A model generated the notes under the pieces. The model was not told where the DNA came from. It saw nothing but the letters and a program-made list of their open reading frames with translations, and did not search any database. 64,000 nt of DNA from Casuarina equisetifolia (lineage: Eukaryota; Streptophyta; Magnoliopsida; Fagales; Casuarinaceae), in NCBI GenBank assembly GCA_028551475.1, contig CM052361.1, positions 4,905,501 through 4,969,500 on the forward strand. Reading direction: 5' to 3'. The number at the start of each line of letters is the position of its first letter. Position 1 is the stretch's first letter. Below, one piece after another: positions 12,018 to 24,765 of this stretch. Made by a program: the position numbers and the translations under genes.

Positions 12018-13004
12018 AAGCGCAAATTGGCTAAGAGCATAGTATTTGTTTTGTTTGTGGTAGATCGAAGAATAAAGAAAGCTTCCATTCATTCAAATAT
12101 AAAGCGTCTTCCATAGTGACCTAAGTTTTTATTTGTGCTTGTGGGTGTCTTTGTATTGGGTTTAGCAAAAAAGATTTTGGCATTCTCTGTACTGTCCATG
12201 AAGCTCATATTACTGGGTGGGACAACAATTTCCTTTTTATTCATTTTCTCCATGTTATTATCAGACTCATATTATATGGTTGCAATATCTCACGTGAAGC
12301 CTACTTTTGTTTATATTTTTGGTTTTGTAATTTATTTTATTTCTGTAAGATTCGAAGGAGAACACCAGTGTCTTTTTAACTCCTGTTATGCTTATCTATT
12401 GAGGGATTAAAAACTCCTTGATTTATTTTGGCTATGTAATTTACAACAATTCATCTTGAACGCTAGTAAGGAAGGTCAGATTAAAGTCTGTGGCTGATGG
12501 CAGTCTGTAGATGAAAGCATGAGATAGGGCAACTACGAGTTGCGTACTTGCCACGCTACCTCTGGGGGAAGGCCTGTTGCTCTTTCCTCTGTTCGTGGTT
12601 TCATCCATCAAGTCATCATTAATTTCTGGCACAAAGGGAAATTGTTGGTTTTGCTTCTTGAATCAAACCGTGGGGTTGGTCATCTACGGCGTATTATGCC
12701 AATTTCATGCCTTAATTGTCCAAAGAGATGCTCAACTTTTTCATCGCTTATAGGTAGGCTTTGTGAACGGTTGATGACGATTGCTCAACCTTTTCGTTGC
12801 CTATATGTAGGCTGTGAAAAAAATTTGTGAATGATTGCAAACAAATGCGACGCCGAGAAGAAAAGAAAAGAGCGACAGAAGAAAAAGCATCTTGGATTAC
12901 CGACTTGCATCTTATAGGCAACCATACCAAAGTAGAAATCATTCGCATATTAACTTCACCGTTGTGTTCTTAAGCAAGGAAAAAAAAAGTTTCTTCATTG
13001 TGTC
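12018..13004 (+). other. 3' flank of unit 2 RLP
   Basis: No gene seen. It contains the poly(A) signal candidate, a spacer-module variant around 12540-12720 and a leader-like segment before the decayed RLP at 13005. Homologous 3' flanks occur in all five units. Confidence 0.6.
12071..12076 (+). terminator. Poly(A) signal candidate of unit 2 RLP
   Basis: AATAAA lies 54 bases past the stop codon. The same hexamer sits at the same distance after the RLP stops of units 1, 3, 4 and 5, which supports a conserved 3' end signal. Confidence 0.5.
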
Positions 13005-14599
13005 ATGGGGACGATTATGGATACAATCAGTGTGTTAGTAGTCCTTTGGTACCTATTCTTTGTCAATTGTCAAGCAAATCAAAGTACTTTTTGCCAAATA
13101 AAAGAAAGTGAAGCCCCTTTGAGCTTCAAACAATATATCAATGACCTTTCAAATTTATTTTCCACTTCGAAGATAGAGAATGTGGGAAACGGAGAGGAAT
13201 TAGTTGTGATTGCCTAGCTAAAATTGTGGTACAACTAAATCTTAGACATCCATATCTGCATAATATTTTTGAAGATTTTACCCTATGAATTGGTGAATTT
13301 AGAAATAATTTCTTTATAAGAATGATATCATCTTCGTTATTTGCATCTAAATTCAAATGCTTTTGAAGATGATAATATTCAAATTTGTTTTGGTCTTTTT
13401 CAAAATTTAAAATATACCTAAAAAATTACATATCTAGGTTTCAACATGGTCGTGGAAGATCTTGACTAATTATCTATATTTTTCATGTTAAAATCCCATG
13501 ACATATCAATCTCAAGAGTGATAACTATGAAAACAATTTTCTTGTTAGATAACTATTAAAATTATATTTGTGGAGTGCGAACTTTACCCCTATGAGCATT
13601 TATTCTTTTCTTCCATATGCAATATGTTCAATTGAGCATAATTCTAAATTTCAAGTTCGTTGCCTGATCAACTGACTCAAAATCTATCGGTTCTCAATTT
13701 AGAACATAACTCTCTCTAGTTCAAGCTCCATATCTATGGATAAACTATCGTCATTTAAGGTATTACTTCTCTTTGGTAACTCTATTTCTGGCCCAATTCT
13801 CATGTCTGTAGGTAAACTGTTCTCCCAATTTTCATAATCAGCTAAATGAAACAATTCCAGAAAGTTTTGAAGATCTTCTGAATCTTAAAAATTTCGACAT
13901 CTCTAACAAAATACTGAATGGAACTATTTAAGAAATGTATCTTTGCAAGCTAATAAGGCTAAAAACATTTGTAGCCTCTTCAAATGGATTGAATTTGAAT
14001 GTGAGTTCAAATTGATTCCTTTTTTTTCCATTCTACACTTTTAGCAGTAAGTGGGACGGCTATTTTTTGAATAGAATCTATCACAGAAACATCTTCAATC
14101 TCTATTGGCTATAATTTTTTAAATCTTTTAAACAATCATCTCCACGGTAATATTCCAAACAATTTTAATGGTATGAAACAGTTGAAGTCTTTAGGTTTTT
14201 CATGGAATCAATCACAAGTGTAATATCTCACACCATGACAAATTTTCATTCTTGAGTAATTTAAACTTATAATAACCTCCCTAAGAATTCCTACCAATAC
14301 ACAATTGCAAAGCTTCAACAAATTTGATTTCATTGGTAATGACGACCTATGTAGGCCTCCACTTACAACACCCTGCCCTGGAGATGACACATCCCCAAAG
14401 CCAGTACTAAGTGTCTATGATGGAAGTGGCGAGAATGGGGGCTGGATGGACAAGGAATAGTATTATATGGGCATTAGCGTTTGGATATTTGGTGGGTTTT
14501 GGGGGTGTACTGGGTCCATTAGCATTCAACAAGGCTTGGAGATACGGATGTTACAAGTTCTAGGATGATGAGAGGTATCGACTCATTGGTGGCATCTAA
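13005..14599 (+). pseudogene. Decayed LRR-RLP relic downstream of unit 2
   Basis: The N-terminus is readable from the ATG at 13005: MGTIMDTISVLVVLWYLFFV, then QIKESEAPLSFKQYINDLSN. The frame ends at 13217, but nucleotide similarity to the RLP continues: LRRNT-like sequence to 13250, the first LRRs at about 13315-13420, mid-LRR pieces at about 13660-14000, and the C-terminal LRRs, LRRCT and tail at about 14160-14599, ending in the family GGCATCTAA. There are multiple frameshifts, stops and internal deletions. It is identical to 37259-38853 in inverted form. Confidence 0.85.
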
Positions 14600-15820
14600 A
14601 AGCATAAAAGCAAGCAGAGGACGTGTTCTGTGTGCTGTGGATTGAAGAATAAGAAAAGCTTGCTTTCATTCGATAAAAGAATGCTTTCAGACTTTGTTTG
14701 TCATGTTCTAGTAATCTCTTTAATTCGCTTAAATAATTTAAGAACTAAAACATTCCAAAAAAAAGAAAAAATACTTCATCACAAAAACACTAATTAATAA
14801 AAAATGTTTTGGAGAAAATTGTCAGGAATTTTCAATCTCTTCTTTAGTCGGACCACAGATGGACCACAAAGGACGCACCTGCGTGGACAACAATTGTGAA
14901 AAGATTCTCCTCACCATCTTTTACAGCTGAAGAAGTTACGTAGTTGACTTGGAGTTGCAGCCTGCAATCCTGGGCGGGCATGGAACAAATAATTCTTATA
15001 CGCTATGAAATTCGTATAAGGTTTATCAAAAATAAACAGAGATGATAAAATCTTAGAATCAAACATCAAATTGGGTCATTATTAAACGCCTTGGGTAATA
15101 ATACTCATTGCAATTAATAATATTTTTGATAGACATTCATTTCCTTATCAAAACAGTCCAAATAGAGACAAATTTTTTTGAATATTTAATTTGGGTCATG
15201 TAATTGTCACCTATTCATCACGTATGCTCGGTTTTGTGTAGTCTGGGTTTGATTTTCTCCTTTATGTTTTTTTGGACACCATATTTGGTTATTTGATTAG
15301 GGCAATTTAACAATATAGTAAAGTTTAAAGGAGAATGCTATGAGAAAATTATTATGAAACACTCCAGGGAATGATACTTATAGCAATAGTGAGTAGGCCA
15401 TTAATTCCTTGTTAAGACTTCGTAAAATAAAAAGATTGATAAATACGTAGTATTTTTTATACATGTTCTTTTTTCTTATCAATATGGTCCAAATAAGAGG
15501 ATGTTGCAATCTCCTAGTAAGCCCGACCATTTGTTAAGTAAGGACACCTTTGGGCTTAGGTCCAATCATGATACTAAAGAAAAAATTAATAGCACAATTT
15601 TTTTTAAGGTTAATTATCATGTATTGTTGAGTTTCATGTAGTAAATATAAAAATTTAGAAAGTAATTTATAAAGAGATAATTCCTTCTCTTAGTATTTTA
15701 AGGTTTTAAATTAAATATAATAAATTTTTATAAAAATTTAACATGGTATTAAAGCTAAATTTTATAATAGGAATATATTTCTTAATAACATTAGAGCTTA
15801 AGTTCTTCCTTAACACCCCT
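14600..15820. other. AT-rich spacer running into assembly gap, no gene seen
   Basis: Same AT-rich spacer type as 3476-5480. It contains a truncated relative of the AAATAACCAAATATGGTGTC element near 15270-15320, inverted, and ends directly at the N run. No coding frame is supported; the open frame running into the N run is an artefact. Confidence 0.6.
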
Positions 15821-16320
15821 NNNNNNNNNNNNNNNNNNNNNNNNNNNNNNNNNNNNNNNNNNNNNNNNNNNNNNNNNNNNNNNNNNNNNNNNNNNNNNNN
15901 NNNNNNNNNNNNNNNNNNNNNNNNNNNNNNNNNNNNNNNNNNNNNNNNNNNNNNNNNNNNNNNNNNNNNNNNNNNNNNNNNNNNNNNNNNNNNNNNNNNN
16001 NNNNNNNNNNNNNNNNNNNNNNNNNNNNNNNNNNNNNNNNNNNNNNNNNNNNNNNNNNNNNNNNNNNNNNNNNNNNNNNNNNNNNNNNNNNNNNNNNNNN
16101 NNNNNNNNNNNNNNNNNNNNNNNNNNNNNNNNNNNNNNNNNNNNNNNNNNNNNNNNNNNNNNNNNNNNNNNNNNNNNNNNNNNNNNNNNNNNNNNNNNNN
16201 NNNNNNNNNNNNNNNNNNNNNNNNNNNNNNNNNNNNNNNNNNNNNNNNNNNNNNNNNNNNNNNNNNNNNNNNNNNNNNNNNNNNNNNNNNNNNNNNNNNN
16301 NNNNNNNNNNNNNNNNNNNN
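15821..16320. other. Assembly gap of exactly 500 N
   Basis: A run of 500 N, a round number typical of a scaffolding placeholder and not a measured gap. RLP orientation switches from rightward to leftward across it. Confidence 0.99.
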
Positions 16321-18035
16321 ATCCTATATTTTATAGTATGAGTAGGACCATCATGCGCCTAGAGAGACACGGAGCGCTGAGTGCGCGGGGTCGTGCCTCT
16401 CAACAGAAAACGAAACAGAGACGATCAAGCGAGGGCTTCGCATAATCTATTTTAACATATTAGATGAATCGGTGACAATTAAATGACCAAAAATAAGTAC
16501 TAAGAAGATGGGCTTAAAATTTTTGTCACTTAAGAAGATAGGCTTCATAGAAGATAAAAAAGAATATTAAAATCTTCTTCGTTGACGGGAACATACAGGT
16601 ACTCGCGCTTACAGAAATTCAGGCAGCCTTGAGGGCTATACTTGTATATGCTACATCGGCCAACGAATCCACGACTACCCTCAGTTCCTGGTTCTACCTT
16701 TTTCTTTTTTCCTTTTTTTTTGGTTCTTACGAACCACGCCGTTGAATTCTTTTACAAAATAGTCAAACTTGAATTTTCTAGTCATGTTAAGTGTAAGTCC
16801 ATATCTAAAATTTCATAAATTTCAGATTTTCGTTAAACCCAAATAATAAAAGTGAGGTGATAGTTATATTTGTTGTATATATTTCATATCTAAGTTAAGA
16901 TTCTAAGGCATTAACACACTCCCTCATTTCAAGGGCAAAGAAACACTTCTCATAGAATTTTTTGTTTACAAGTAAAGGGGTGAAAATTTGAATTTAAATT
17001 ATCAATGAATTCCTTAACAATGTAGAATACCTTTATGTTATTTATTTAACATCATTCCCCATTGCAATGTTCCCATCCAAATCATCTCATAGTATCACTA
17101 TTTTTAATCGTGGATTTTGGGTTTATTCATATCTATAAGAATGCTACTTAAGTTCTAATACCATGTTAAGAAAACTCATTCTTATCTTAAAAGCTAAATC
17201 ATGAAGTAGATGGACATACTTATATTCAACCAAGTATACACACTCATATCTTAACAATATATGATTGGATATCTACACCACAACATGCCTTCCCAATACA
17301 ATAGTTTAATACAAACTATTTAGTAGTGTTACTTTTTGCATAGACTCTAAGTCTTACCATATTTATAGGATGCTAAAGAAAAACCTAGGCTCCAAGACCA
17401 TATTAAAAAATCTATTCTCATCTAAAAAATTAACTTTAATATCATGTTAAATATTTACAGATAATCATCATATCCAATTTAAAATCTTATAATATTAAGT
17501 AAAGGAATTCATCTCTTTATAAATTACTTTTTAAATTTTTATACTTACCTCATAAAACTTAGTAGTACATGACAATTAATCATAAAAAATAAAATAAAAA
17601 CTTGTGTGATTAATTTTTTCTTTAGAGTCATAATTGGACTAAGCCCAAACATGTCCTTATTTAACAATGAGTGGTCCGGCTTATTAGGAGATTGTGACAT
17701 CCTCTTATTTGGACCGTATTGATAAGAAAAAAGAATATGTATAAAAATATTATGTACTTATCAATCTTTTTATTTTGCGATGTTTTAATAAGGAACTATT
17801 GGTGTAGTCACTATTGCTATGAGTATCATTCTCGGAGTGTTTCATAATAACCACCTCATAGCATCCTTCTTTGGACTTTACTATATAGTTAAATTGTCCT
17901 AATCAAATAACCGAACATGGGTGTCCAGAAAAACATAAAGGAGAAAATCAAACCCGTACTACACATAACCGAACATAGGAGATGAATAAGTGACAATTAC
18001 ATGACCAAAAGTAAATATTACAAAAAAAAAAAATC
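16321..18035. other. AT-rich spacer, start of middle piece, no gene seen
   Basis: The first 130 bases are the inner part of the GC-richer block (GGACCATCATGCGCCT, GTCGTGCCTCTCAAC) beginning abruptly at ATCCTATA. Then follows the 5' segment shared with 35330-35560 and 57610-57850, then AT-rich DNA like that at 3476-5480. No gene is supported. Confidence 0.55.
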
Positions 18036-18345
18036 GGACAGATAAAAATAGCACGTTTCTGTAAGCGGCCAAAATTTGGCCACTTTTTTCGTCAGAGAGA
18101 GAGAGAGCATCTATAGATGTCCTGCGCCTCTAATCTTGCCATGTCACCAGATTTGCTGATTTGGCCAAGTCAAAGGCCTAGACGACCCCAGATCGTAGTA
18201 TTCACTTCTTTTTTTGGTTTGGTTTCGCAAGCTACTCCATTGAAGTCGATTTTATTCCGACATCTTGGGTGGAAGTCGGTATTGAAAATTCTGTAGTAAA
18301 GTTCTGATTATTATCAAACTCGAATTATTGAAATGAAGTGATAGT
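18036..18345. repeat. Dispersed repeat, about 300 bp (copy 1)
   Basis: Shares GTCCTGCGCCTCTMATCTTG, GCCATGTCACCAGATTTGCT and GAGCTACTCCATTGAAG-like landmarks with 59446-59755. Both copies are in the same orientation. This copy also has a GA-repeat run near 18095-18107. It abuts, and appears to have truncated, the 3' end of the RLP relic at 18351. Identity unknown; no supported ORF. Confidence 0.65.
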
Positions 18346-18350
18346 TATGA

Positions 18351-19766
18351 TTATTTACCACCGTTCTTGTCCATCCAGCCACTGTTCTCGCCACCTCCAT
18401 CATCAACACTTGGTATTGGCCCACAAAGGTCGTCATTGCCAATGAAACCAAATTTGCTTAAGCTTAGCAATTGTGTACTAGTGGGAATTTTTCCACAGAG
18501 GTTATTATATGATAAGTTTAAATTACTTAAGAACAACAAATTTTCCATGCTTTGAGGTATTTTCATGAAAAATTTAAAGACTCTAACTGTTTCATGCCAT
18601 TAAAATTGTTTGGAATATTACCATGGAGACGATTGATTAAAAGATTTAAGAATAGTAACTAATAGAGATTGAAGATCTTCCTGTGATAGAATCTGTCCAA
18701 GAAATAGTGGTCTGACTTGTCTCTAAAAGTGTAGAATGAAAAAAGAGGAACTCAATCTGAACTTACGTTCAAATTCAACCGGTTTGAAGAGGCTAAAAAT
18801 GTGTTTAGCCTCATTTAGCTTGCAAAGATGCATTTCTGAAATAGTGCCTTTCAGTATTTTGTTAGAGATGTAGAACTATTCAAGATCCAAAAGATCTTCA
18901 AAACTTGCTGGAATTATTTCGTTTAACTGATTATGCGAGCGCCCAAGACTCTCAAGGATAACAGTTTACCTACGGACATAAGAATCGGCCCAGAAACAGA
19001 GTTACGAAATACAAGTAGTACCTTAAATGACGGTAGTTTATAGACATGGAGATTGAACCATAAAGAGTTGTGTTCTAGATTGAGAACCGATAGATTTGGA
19101 GCCAGTTGATCTGGCAACGAACTCAAAGTTAGATTATGCTCAACTGAACATATTGCATACAGAAGAAAAGAATAGATGCTCATAGGTGTAAAGTTCAAAC
19201 TCCACAAACATAGTTTTAATAGTTATCTAACAAGAAAATTATTTTAATAGTTATCACTCCTGAGATTGATATGTCATGGGATTCTATCATGAAAAATATA
19301 GATAACTAGTCAAACTCATTCATAACCATGTTGAAACCTAGAGATGTAAATTTTAGGTATATTTTAAGTTTTGAAAAAGACCAAAATAAACTCAAATATT
19401 ATCATCTTCAAAAGCATTTGAATTTAGATGCAAATAATGAAAAAGATGTCGTTCTTATAAAAAAATCATTTCTAAGTTCACCAATTGGTAGGGTAAAATC
19501 TTCAAAAGTATTATGAGGGTATGGACATCTAATATTTAGTTGTATAACAATATTAGCTAAGCAATCACAACTAATTCCTTTTCATTTCCCACATTCTATC
19601 TTTCAAAGTGGAAAATATATTTTGAAAGGTTATTGATATATTGTTTAAAGCTTAACAGGGCTTCACTCTCTTTTCTTTGGCAAAAAGTATTTTGATTTGC
19701 TTGAAAATGGACAAAGAATAGGTATCAATGCAAAAGGACTACTAAAACACTAATCTTCTTGTCCAT
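18351..19766 (-). pseudogene. Decayed LRR-RLP relic downstream of unit 3, truncated
   Basis: Remnant in the same style as 2067-3475. The original first ATG has mutated, and the next in-frame ATG is at 19766. Signal-peptide and LRRNT-like sequence lies at about 19640-19766, first LRR pieces at about 19340-19500, middle LRRs at about 18923-19207 (NLEHNSLWFNLHVYK), and C-terminal LRRs at 18351-18566 (NLCGKIPTSTQLLSLSKF, then DLCGPIPSVDDGGGENSGWM). TM and tail are missing: after MDKN the sequence changes to the unrelated repeat at 18036-18345. No continuous frame. Confidence 0.8.
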
Positions 19767-20780
19767 AATCGTCCTCACGATACAATGAAGAAAGTTTTTT
19801 TTTTTCTTTTTTTGATCAATAACGCAACGGTGAAGTTAATATGCGAATGAATTCTACTTTGGTATGGTTGCCTATAAGATGAAAGTCAGTAAACTAAGAT
19901 GCTTGTTTCTTCTGACTCTCTTTTCTTTTCTTTTCTCTCCTTCTCAGCCTCGCATTTGTTTGCAACCATTCACACTTTTTTTTCACAGCTTACATGTAGG
20001 CAACGAAAAGGTTGAGCAATCATTTTCAACCGTTCACAGAGCCTACCTATAAGCGATGAAAAATTTGAGCATCTCTTTGGACAATTGAGGCATGAAATTG
20101 ATGTAAGATGCAGTAAATGACCAGCCACATGGTTTGATTCAAGGACCAAAACCAACAATTACCCTTTATGCCAAAATTTGATGATGACTTGATAGATGAA
20201 ACCACGAATAGAGCAAGGAGCAATGGGCCTTCCCCAAGAGGCAGTGTGGCAAGAACGCAACTAGTAGTTGCCCATTCTCACGCTTTCATGTACAGGCTGC
20301 CATCAGCCACAAACTTCAATCTAACCTTCCTTATTAGGGTTCAAGACAAATTGATGTAAATTACATAGCCAGAACAAATTAAAGAGTTTTTAATCCTTGA
20401 ATAGATAAGCATAACAGGAGTTAAAAGGACATTGGTGTTTCCTTCGAATCTTACAGAGACAAAATAAATTACGAAACCAAAAAAAGATAAACAAAAATAG
20501 CATTCACGTAAGATACTACAACCATATAAGATGAGCAGATAATTACATGGAGAAAATGAAAAGAAAGGAAATTGTTGTCCCTCAGTAAGAAGATCTTCAT
20601 GGACAATGCAGAGAATGCAAAAATCTTCCCTATTGAACCAAAAACAAAAACACCCACATGCACGAAAAAAGACTTAGTCAGCTATGGACAAGGCTTTATA
20701 TTTGAATGAAAGCAAGCTGTCTTTATTCTTCAATCTACCACAAATAAAACAATGCCATGCTCTCTGTCAATTTTGTACTT
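19767..20780 (-). other. 3' flank of unit 3 RLP
   Basis: No gene seen. Homologous to the other RLP 3' flanks. AATAAA on the minus strand lies at 20722-20727, 54 bases past the RLP stop. A spacer-module variant lies around 20170-20330. Confidence 0.6.
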
Positions 20781-23700
20781 TCAGATGCCACCAAATAGTT
20801 GATACTTCACATTAACCCAAAACTTGTAGTATGCATATCTCCAAGCGTTGTTGAACACTAATGGACCAATTATGCCCCAAAAACCCACCACAAATCCAAA
20901 TGGTATGCCTATATAAAACCATTTCTTGTCCATCCAGCCACCATTCTTGCCACCTCCATCATCAATACTTGATACTGGCTTTTGCGATGCGTCATCTCCA
21001 GGGCAAGTAGCTGTAAGTGGAAGCCCACAAAGGTTTTTATTACCAACAAAGGTAAGTCTACCAAAGGATTGAAGCTGGGTGCTGGTTGGAATTTTGCCCG
21101 AGAAGTCATTGTATGAAAAGTTAACATAATCCAAAAAAGTTAGAGTAGTCATACTTTGAGGTATTAAACCTGTGAGTTAATTCCTTGAAATATCCAAAAC
21201 CTCCAATTGCCTCATGGCATTGATCTTCTTTGGAATTCTTCCCTGGAGTTGATTGTTTGATAGATTCAAGAATCTCAGCAAATAGAGATTAGTAAGTTCC
21301 TCAGGGATCTTACCTGTTAAACTATTACTTGAGAGGTCTAAGCTTCTGACAAGGGAAAGAAGTATCTTGCTATATTCATACTTTGCATTCTTTGTTACCA
21401 AGTATGCTTTTCCTTGCTTGGAGAAATTATAACCTAAATTAGATTCCCCCATCATGCTACTAAAATTACCAAAGCAAGATGGAATGCTTCCTGAGAAGTT
21501 GTTTTGAGAGAGGTCCAATATTTTAAGGAAATGGAGGTCACAAAGCTCCCTAGGAATATTGCCACGAAACTTGTTTGAGCGGAGCATAAGACCCCTAAGT
21601 TGAGCATATGCTTTCCCAACCAAATGGGGAAATCAAAGGAAAAGTTATTCTCACTAAGATCTAACATGTTCAAGGCTGTGAGATTTTGCAATGACTGTGG
21701 TAGGTACCCAAACAAACTATTTTTGTATAAGGACAATGAAGAAAGCTTGGATAAAGTACTTAGGGAGCCCGATATACTTCCTGATAAGTTATTGTCACTC
21801 ACTTGCAACATTTCTAAATTAGAATAATTCATCCAACAGTCAGGAAACTCTCCGTATAACATATTTTCTAATAAATCAAGAAAATATATATCACCGATTC
21901 TATCCTTTGTTCACAGAAGACAAGAGAAAAAGGCCTATGGAATAAGTTATTAGAAAGATCCAAGTATCTAATGGTAGGAGAGAAATAGGAGAGTGGGCCA
22001 AAGAAGTTGTTTCAATGAAGGCTAATTGAGCCCTAACAAGATAAACTTGGAATATTGCCATAAAGATGGTTATGAGAAAGCTCTAGATAATTGAATTGGG
22101 AACAATGGCTCCAAAACCACGGAGGGATAACATCTGAGATACTTGAATTTGACAAATCTAGTTCTTGAAGATCTTTCTGTGATTCAATCCATGTAGGAAA
22201 TCGTGGTCCCACTTGCCAGGATTCCAACTCTAGAGTTTCAAGTTGAAAAGGAGGAATCCAATTTGATTGTACTGTTAAATTCAATTGATTTGAAGAGGCT
22301 AAAAACCATTTCAACCTTGTTAGGTTGGAAAAATGTACCTCTGAAACAAAGCCTTCCAGTGTATTGTTAGACATGTCTAAGCTTTCCAAATTTGAAAGAT
22401 TTCCAAAACTTATGGGAATCGATTCATTCAACTGATTGTCTGACACATCTAATAGGCTTAATGATGACAATTTACCAATGGGAATGGGAATTGGACCAGA
22501 AAGCAAGTTATGCTTTAGTTTGAGAGAAAATAGTTGTTGAAATTCTCCTAATTGATTGGGCAAAGTACCTAAAATTGAATTAAAACTCAAATCTAAAAAC
22601 CCTAAACTTTTCACACAACATGTGGAAGAATTTCCTAAAAGTTCATACAACTCTCTTTCTATATTATTGTAATAAAGATCTAGACGCTTGATATTACACA
22701 AACTCCCTAAGGAAATTGGAATTTTACCTTTGAGATTGTTGTTTGACATATCAAGGTGGCTTAGATGGGATAGGTAATTAATATGCCTAAGAAGAATACT
22801 TGTAATAAGGTTACTTGAAAGGTCAAGTTTTTCCAAATTACTTAAATTATAAATTGAATAAGGTATCATGGAAAATGCATTAGAAGTAAGATCTAAACTT
22901 TCGAGGCTAGACATGTTAAGGAAAGCATCTTGATTAGGAAAAGTACTTGAACTAAGATTATTGTAGGACAAGTCAAGATCAATTAAATGGGAAAGACAAC
23001 TAATATCATTTGGAAGAAGTTGCTTAATAAAGTTATGTGAAAGATCAAGACTCTCAAGATTAGTTACACTGCATAACCAATTTGGTACAATGCCAAAGTT
23101 GTTACGGAAAAGATTTAGATTTCTAAGAGTATGGAGAGGAAAGAACACTTGAACTAAAATAGGGATAAAAGACTAGATTAGTGGAAAGATAAAGAGGGAA
23201 TAATTTATTGCATAAAATGGTTGGTGGTTGAGGAAATGAGCATGGAGATCTTTGAGCAATGCTTCAATCCATATAATTTTAGTAGTAGTATTCATAACAC
23301 TTTTAAATTCAACTTCATTACTTAAGTGAGCAACTATTGTTTGTCTATGAAGCTCTAGAAGATGAGATTGGAACCAGGAAAAATACAATATCCACTAATG
23401 GATTGAAGATCATCAAAATCACCCAACTCATCTTGCATCACAATAAACATTAATAATATAATTTAAGATTTTGATAAGTTGGATCCCATTACGAGGAGTA
23501 TTGGCAAGGAAGTGAAAGATTTGTTACAAATGTCTAGTGGATCATTATCAGCACATGCATGTACTACAAGTAATGTTTACTACATAAGATATATTAACTT
23601 CATGAGCGTCAAATATTGAATTGATCCTAGAATACTATGGTAATGAGTTGGATTAGGATGTGATTCACCATTGTGTATGAAGGGTGGATGATTAGAGGCA

Positions 23701-24657
23701 CATGGTGTAGATACACCATGTGCATTTGACATTTTTGCACAATGAAGAATGCCTTGTGTAAATTTTTCTTGATGAAATAGAAGACCATTCTTGGAACTTT
23801 GGACTTTAATGCCAATGAAGTAATACTAATTTCCTAGGTCTTTAATATGAAATTTATTATGAAGTTAAGATAAAATTTTGGAGAGCATTGCATTTCGACT
23901 TGTAGTAAATATAATGTCATCCACATATATCAAAATAAAAAAAAAATTGTAATTAGGTTTGTGTAAAATGAATAAGGAAAGGAATCAACCTCAGGGATTG
24001 TAAACCCAATATGTTGTAGGAATTGACTAAGATGATGATTTCATGCAAAAGATGCTTGTTTTAAACGATTTGTTTTGAACTCAAATCAAGTGTAACCAAT
24101 GATGTAAATGTGATTTGGAAAGAGTTTGATATCTTGCTAAGATCGATCCCACTCATGCACAAGGTTTCTAATGAAGAAAGATTAAATAACCACTCAAGAC
24201 TATTAGCTCTCAAATCAAGACCAGCAAAAGCCAAATTGAGATATTTTAAATTTTGGAAAGAACCCAAAAAACTTGGGATATAATGATCTTCAAAATGATT
24301 GAAACTTAGATCAAAATATTGAAGATGATCTAATTCTTTTAAAGAATCATTTATATATCCACCTAATGTTGAGCAATTCCATGCATAATCAATACAAGGA
24401 TTTGTGAGGTTTAGTTTGATAACATGTCTAGTTATATTATCACAACTAATACCTCTCCATGTACAGCATTCATTGCCTGTCCAAGATGAAAGATGATTGG
24501 AAGAATCTTCGACATGTTGTTTGAAGGTTAAGAGGGCCTTTTTCTCTTCTTCTCTGCAAATGACAACTGCACTCCCATGACAATAGACATGCCAAGATGT
24601 TGAAAAGAAAACATACCAATGAAAAAGTACTACCAAAACAATGGTCTTCCTATCCAT
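20781..24657 (-). pseudogene. LRR receptor-like protein, unit 3, disrupted by stops and a retroelement fragment
   Basis: The ATG at 24657 opens a 198-codon frame with signal peptide (MDRKTIVLVVLFHWYVFFST), LRRNT (CREEEKKALLTFKQH, CCTWRGISC) and the first LRRs. After LVTLDLSS the gene is interrupted by about 905 bp of foreign DNA (23172-24076). LRRs resume at 23148 and run to a TAG near 22033 (SLSC*). Further breaks are a frameshift near 21600 (GKHMLNLGVL against a frame restarting at GLMLRSNKF), a CAA-to-TAA change just before 21177 (ISRN*LTG), then a clean C-terminal part with NLCGLPL, a TM with GIPFGFVVGFWGIIG and a QLFGGI end at 20781. It is non-functional as a receptor. Its middle LRRs most resemble the three extra LRRs of the unit 4 gene. 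Confidence 0.88.
23172..24076 (-). mobile_element. Ty1/copia RT-RNase H fragment inserted in unit 3 RLP
   Basis: Translated on the minus strand, frames around 23640-23980 read YVDDIIFTTSRNAMLSKILS, then FHIKDLGN and GLLFHQEKFTQGILHC, which match copia reverse transcriptase past its catalytic YVDD. The frame at 23173-23388 reads QTIVAHLSNEVEFKSVMNTT and then IIWIEALLKDLHAHF, which matches the copia RNase H segment (TVxxSSxEAEY style, with the key residues changed). In-frame stops are present. No LTRs, and I saw no clear target duplication at the junctions. It is distinct from the element at 27663-33851. Confidence 0.8.
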
Positions 24658-24753
24658 AGCCCTTCCCGTGACACAAAGTTAGAAGTTCTGTAAGTGACAC
24701 AATGGAGAACTAAATATTACAGAAATGGGTTGTACAATCCGGTTAGGCGGCAA

Positions 24754-24765
24754 CCTATATATAGG
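24754..24765 (-). promoter_or_regulatory. TATA-box candidate of unit 3 RLP
   Basis: CCTATATATAGG, a perfect palindrome, lies 97 bp upstream of the ATG at 24657, within a block conserved upstream of the other RLPs. The gene is now broken, but its promoter block is still recognisable. Confidence 0.5.

Larger units (their letters stand above)
10470..15820 (+). repeat. Inverted-repeat arm A, no differences noticed from 36038-41388
   Basis: Every open reading frame and every segment compared in this 5351-bp stretch matches the reverse complement of 36038-41388, with paired coordinates summing to 51858 and no indel. Identity ends abruptly upstream of 10470 (first mismatch at 10469). The other end coincides exactly with the N gap. 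Confidence 0.9.

Noticed and set aside
15743..16336. Open reading frame of 197 codons
   Set aside because: It consists almost entirely of N; the frame is open only because the gap has no stops.
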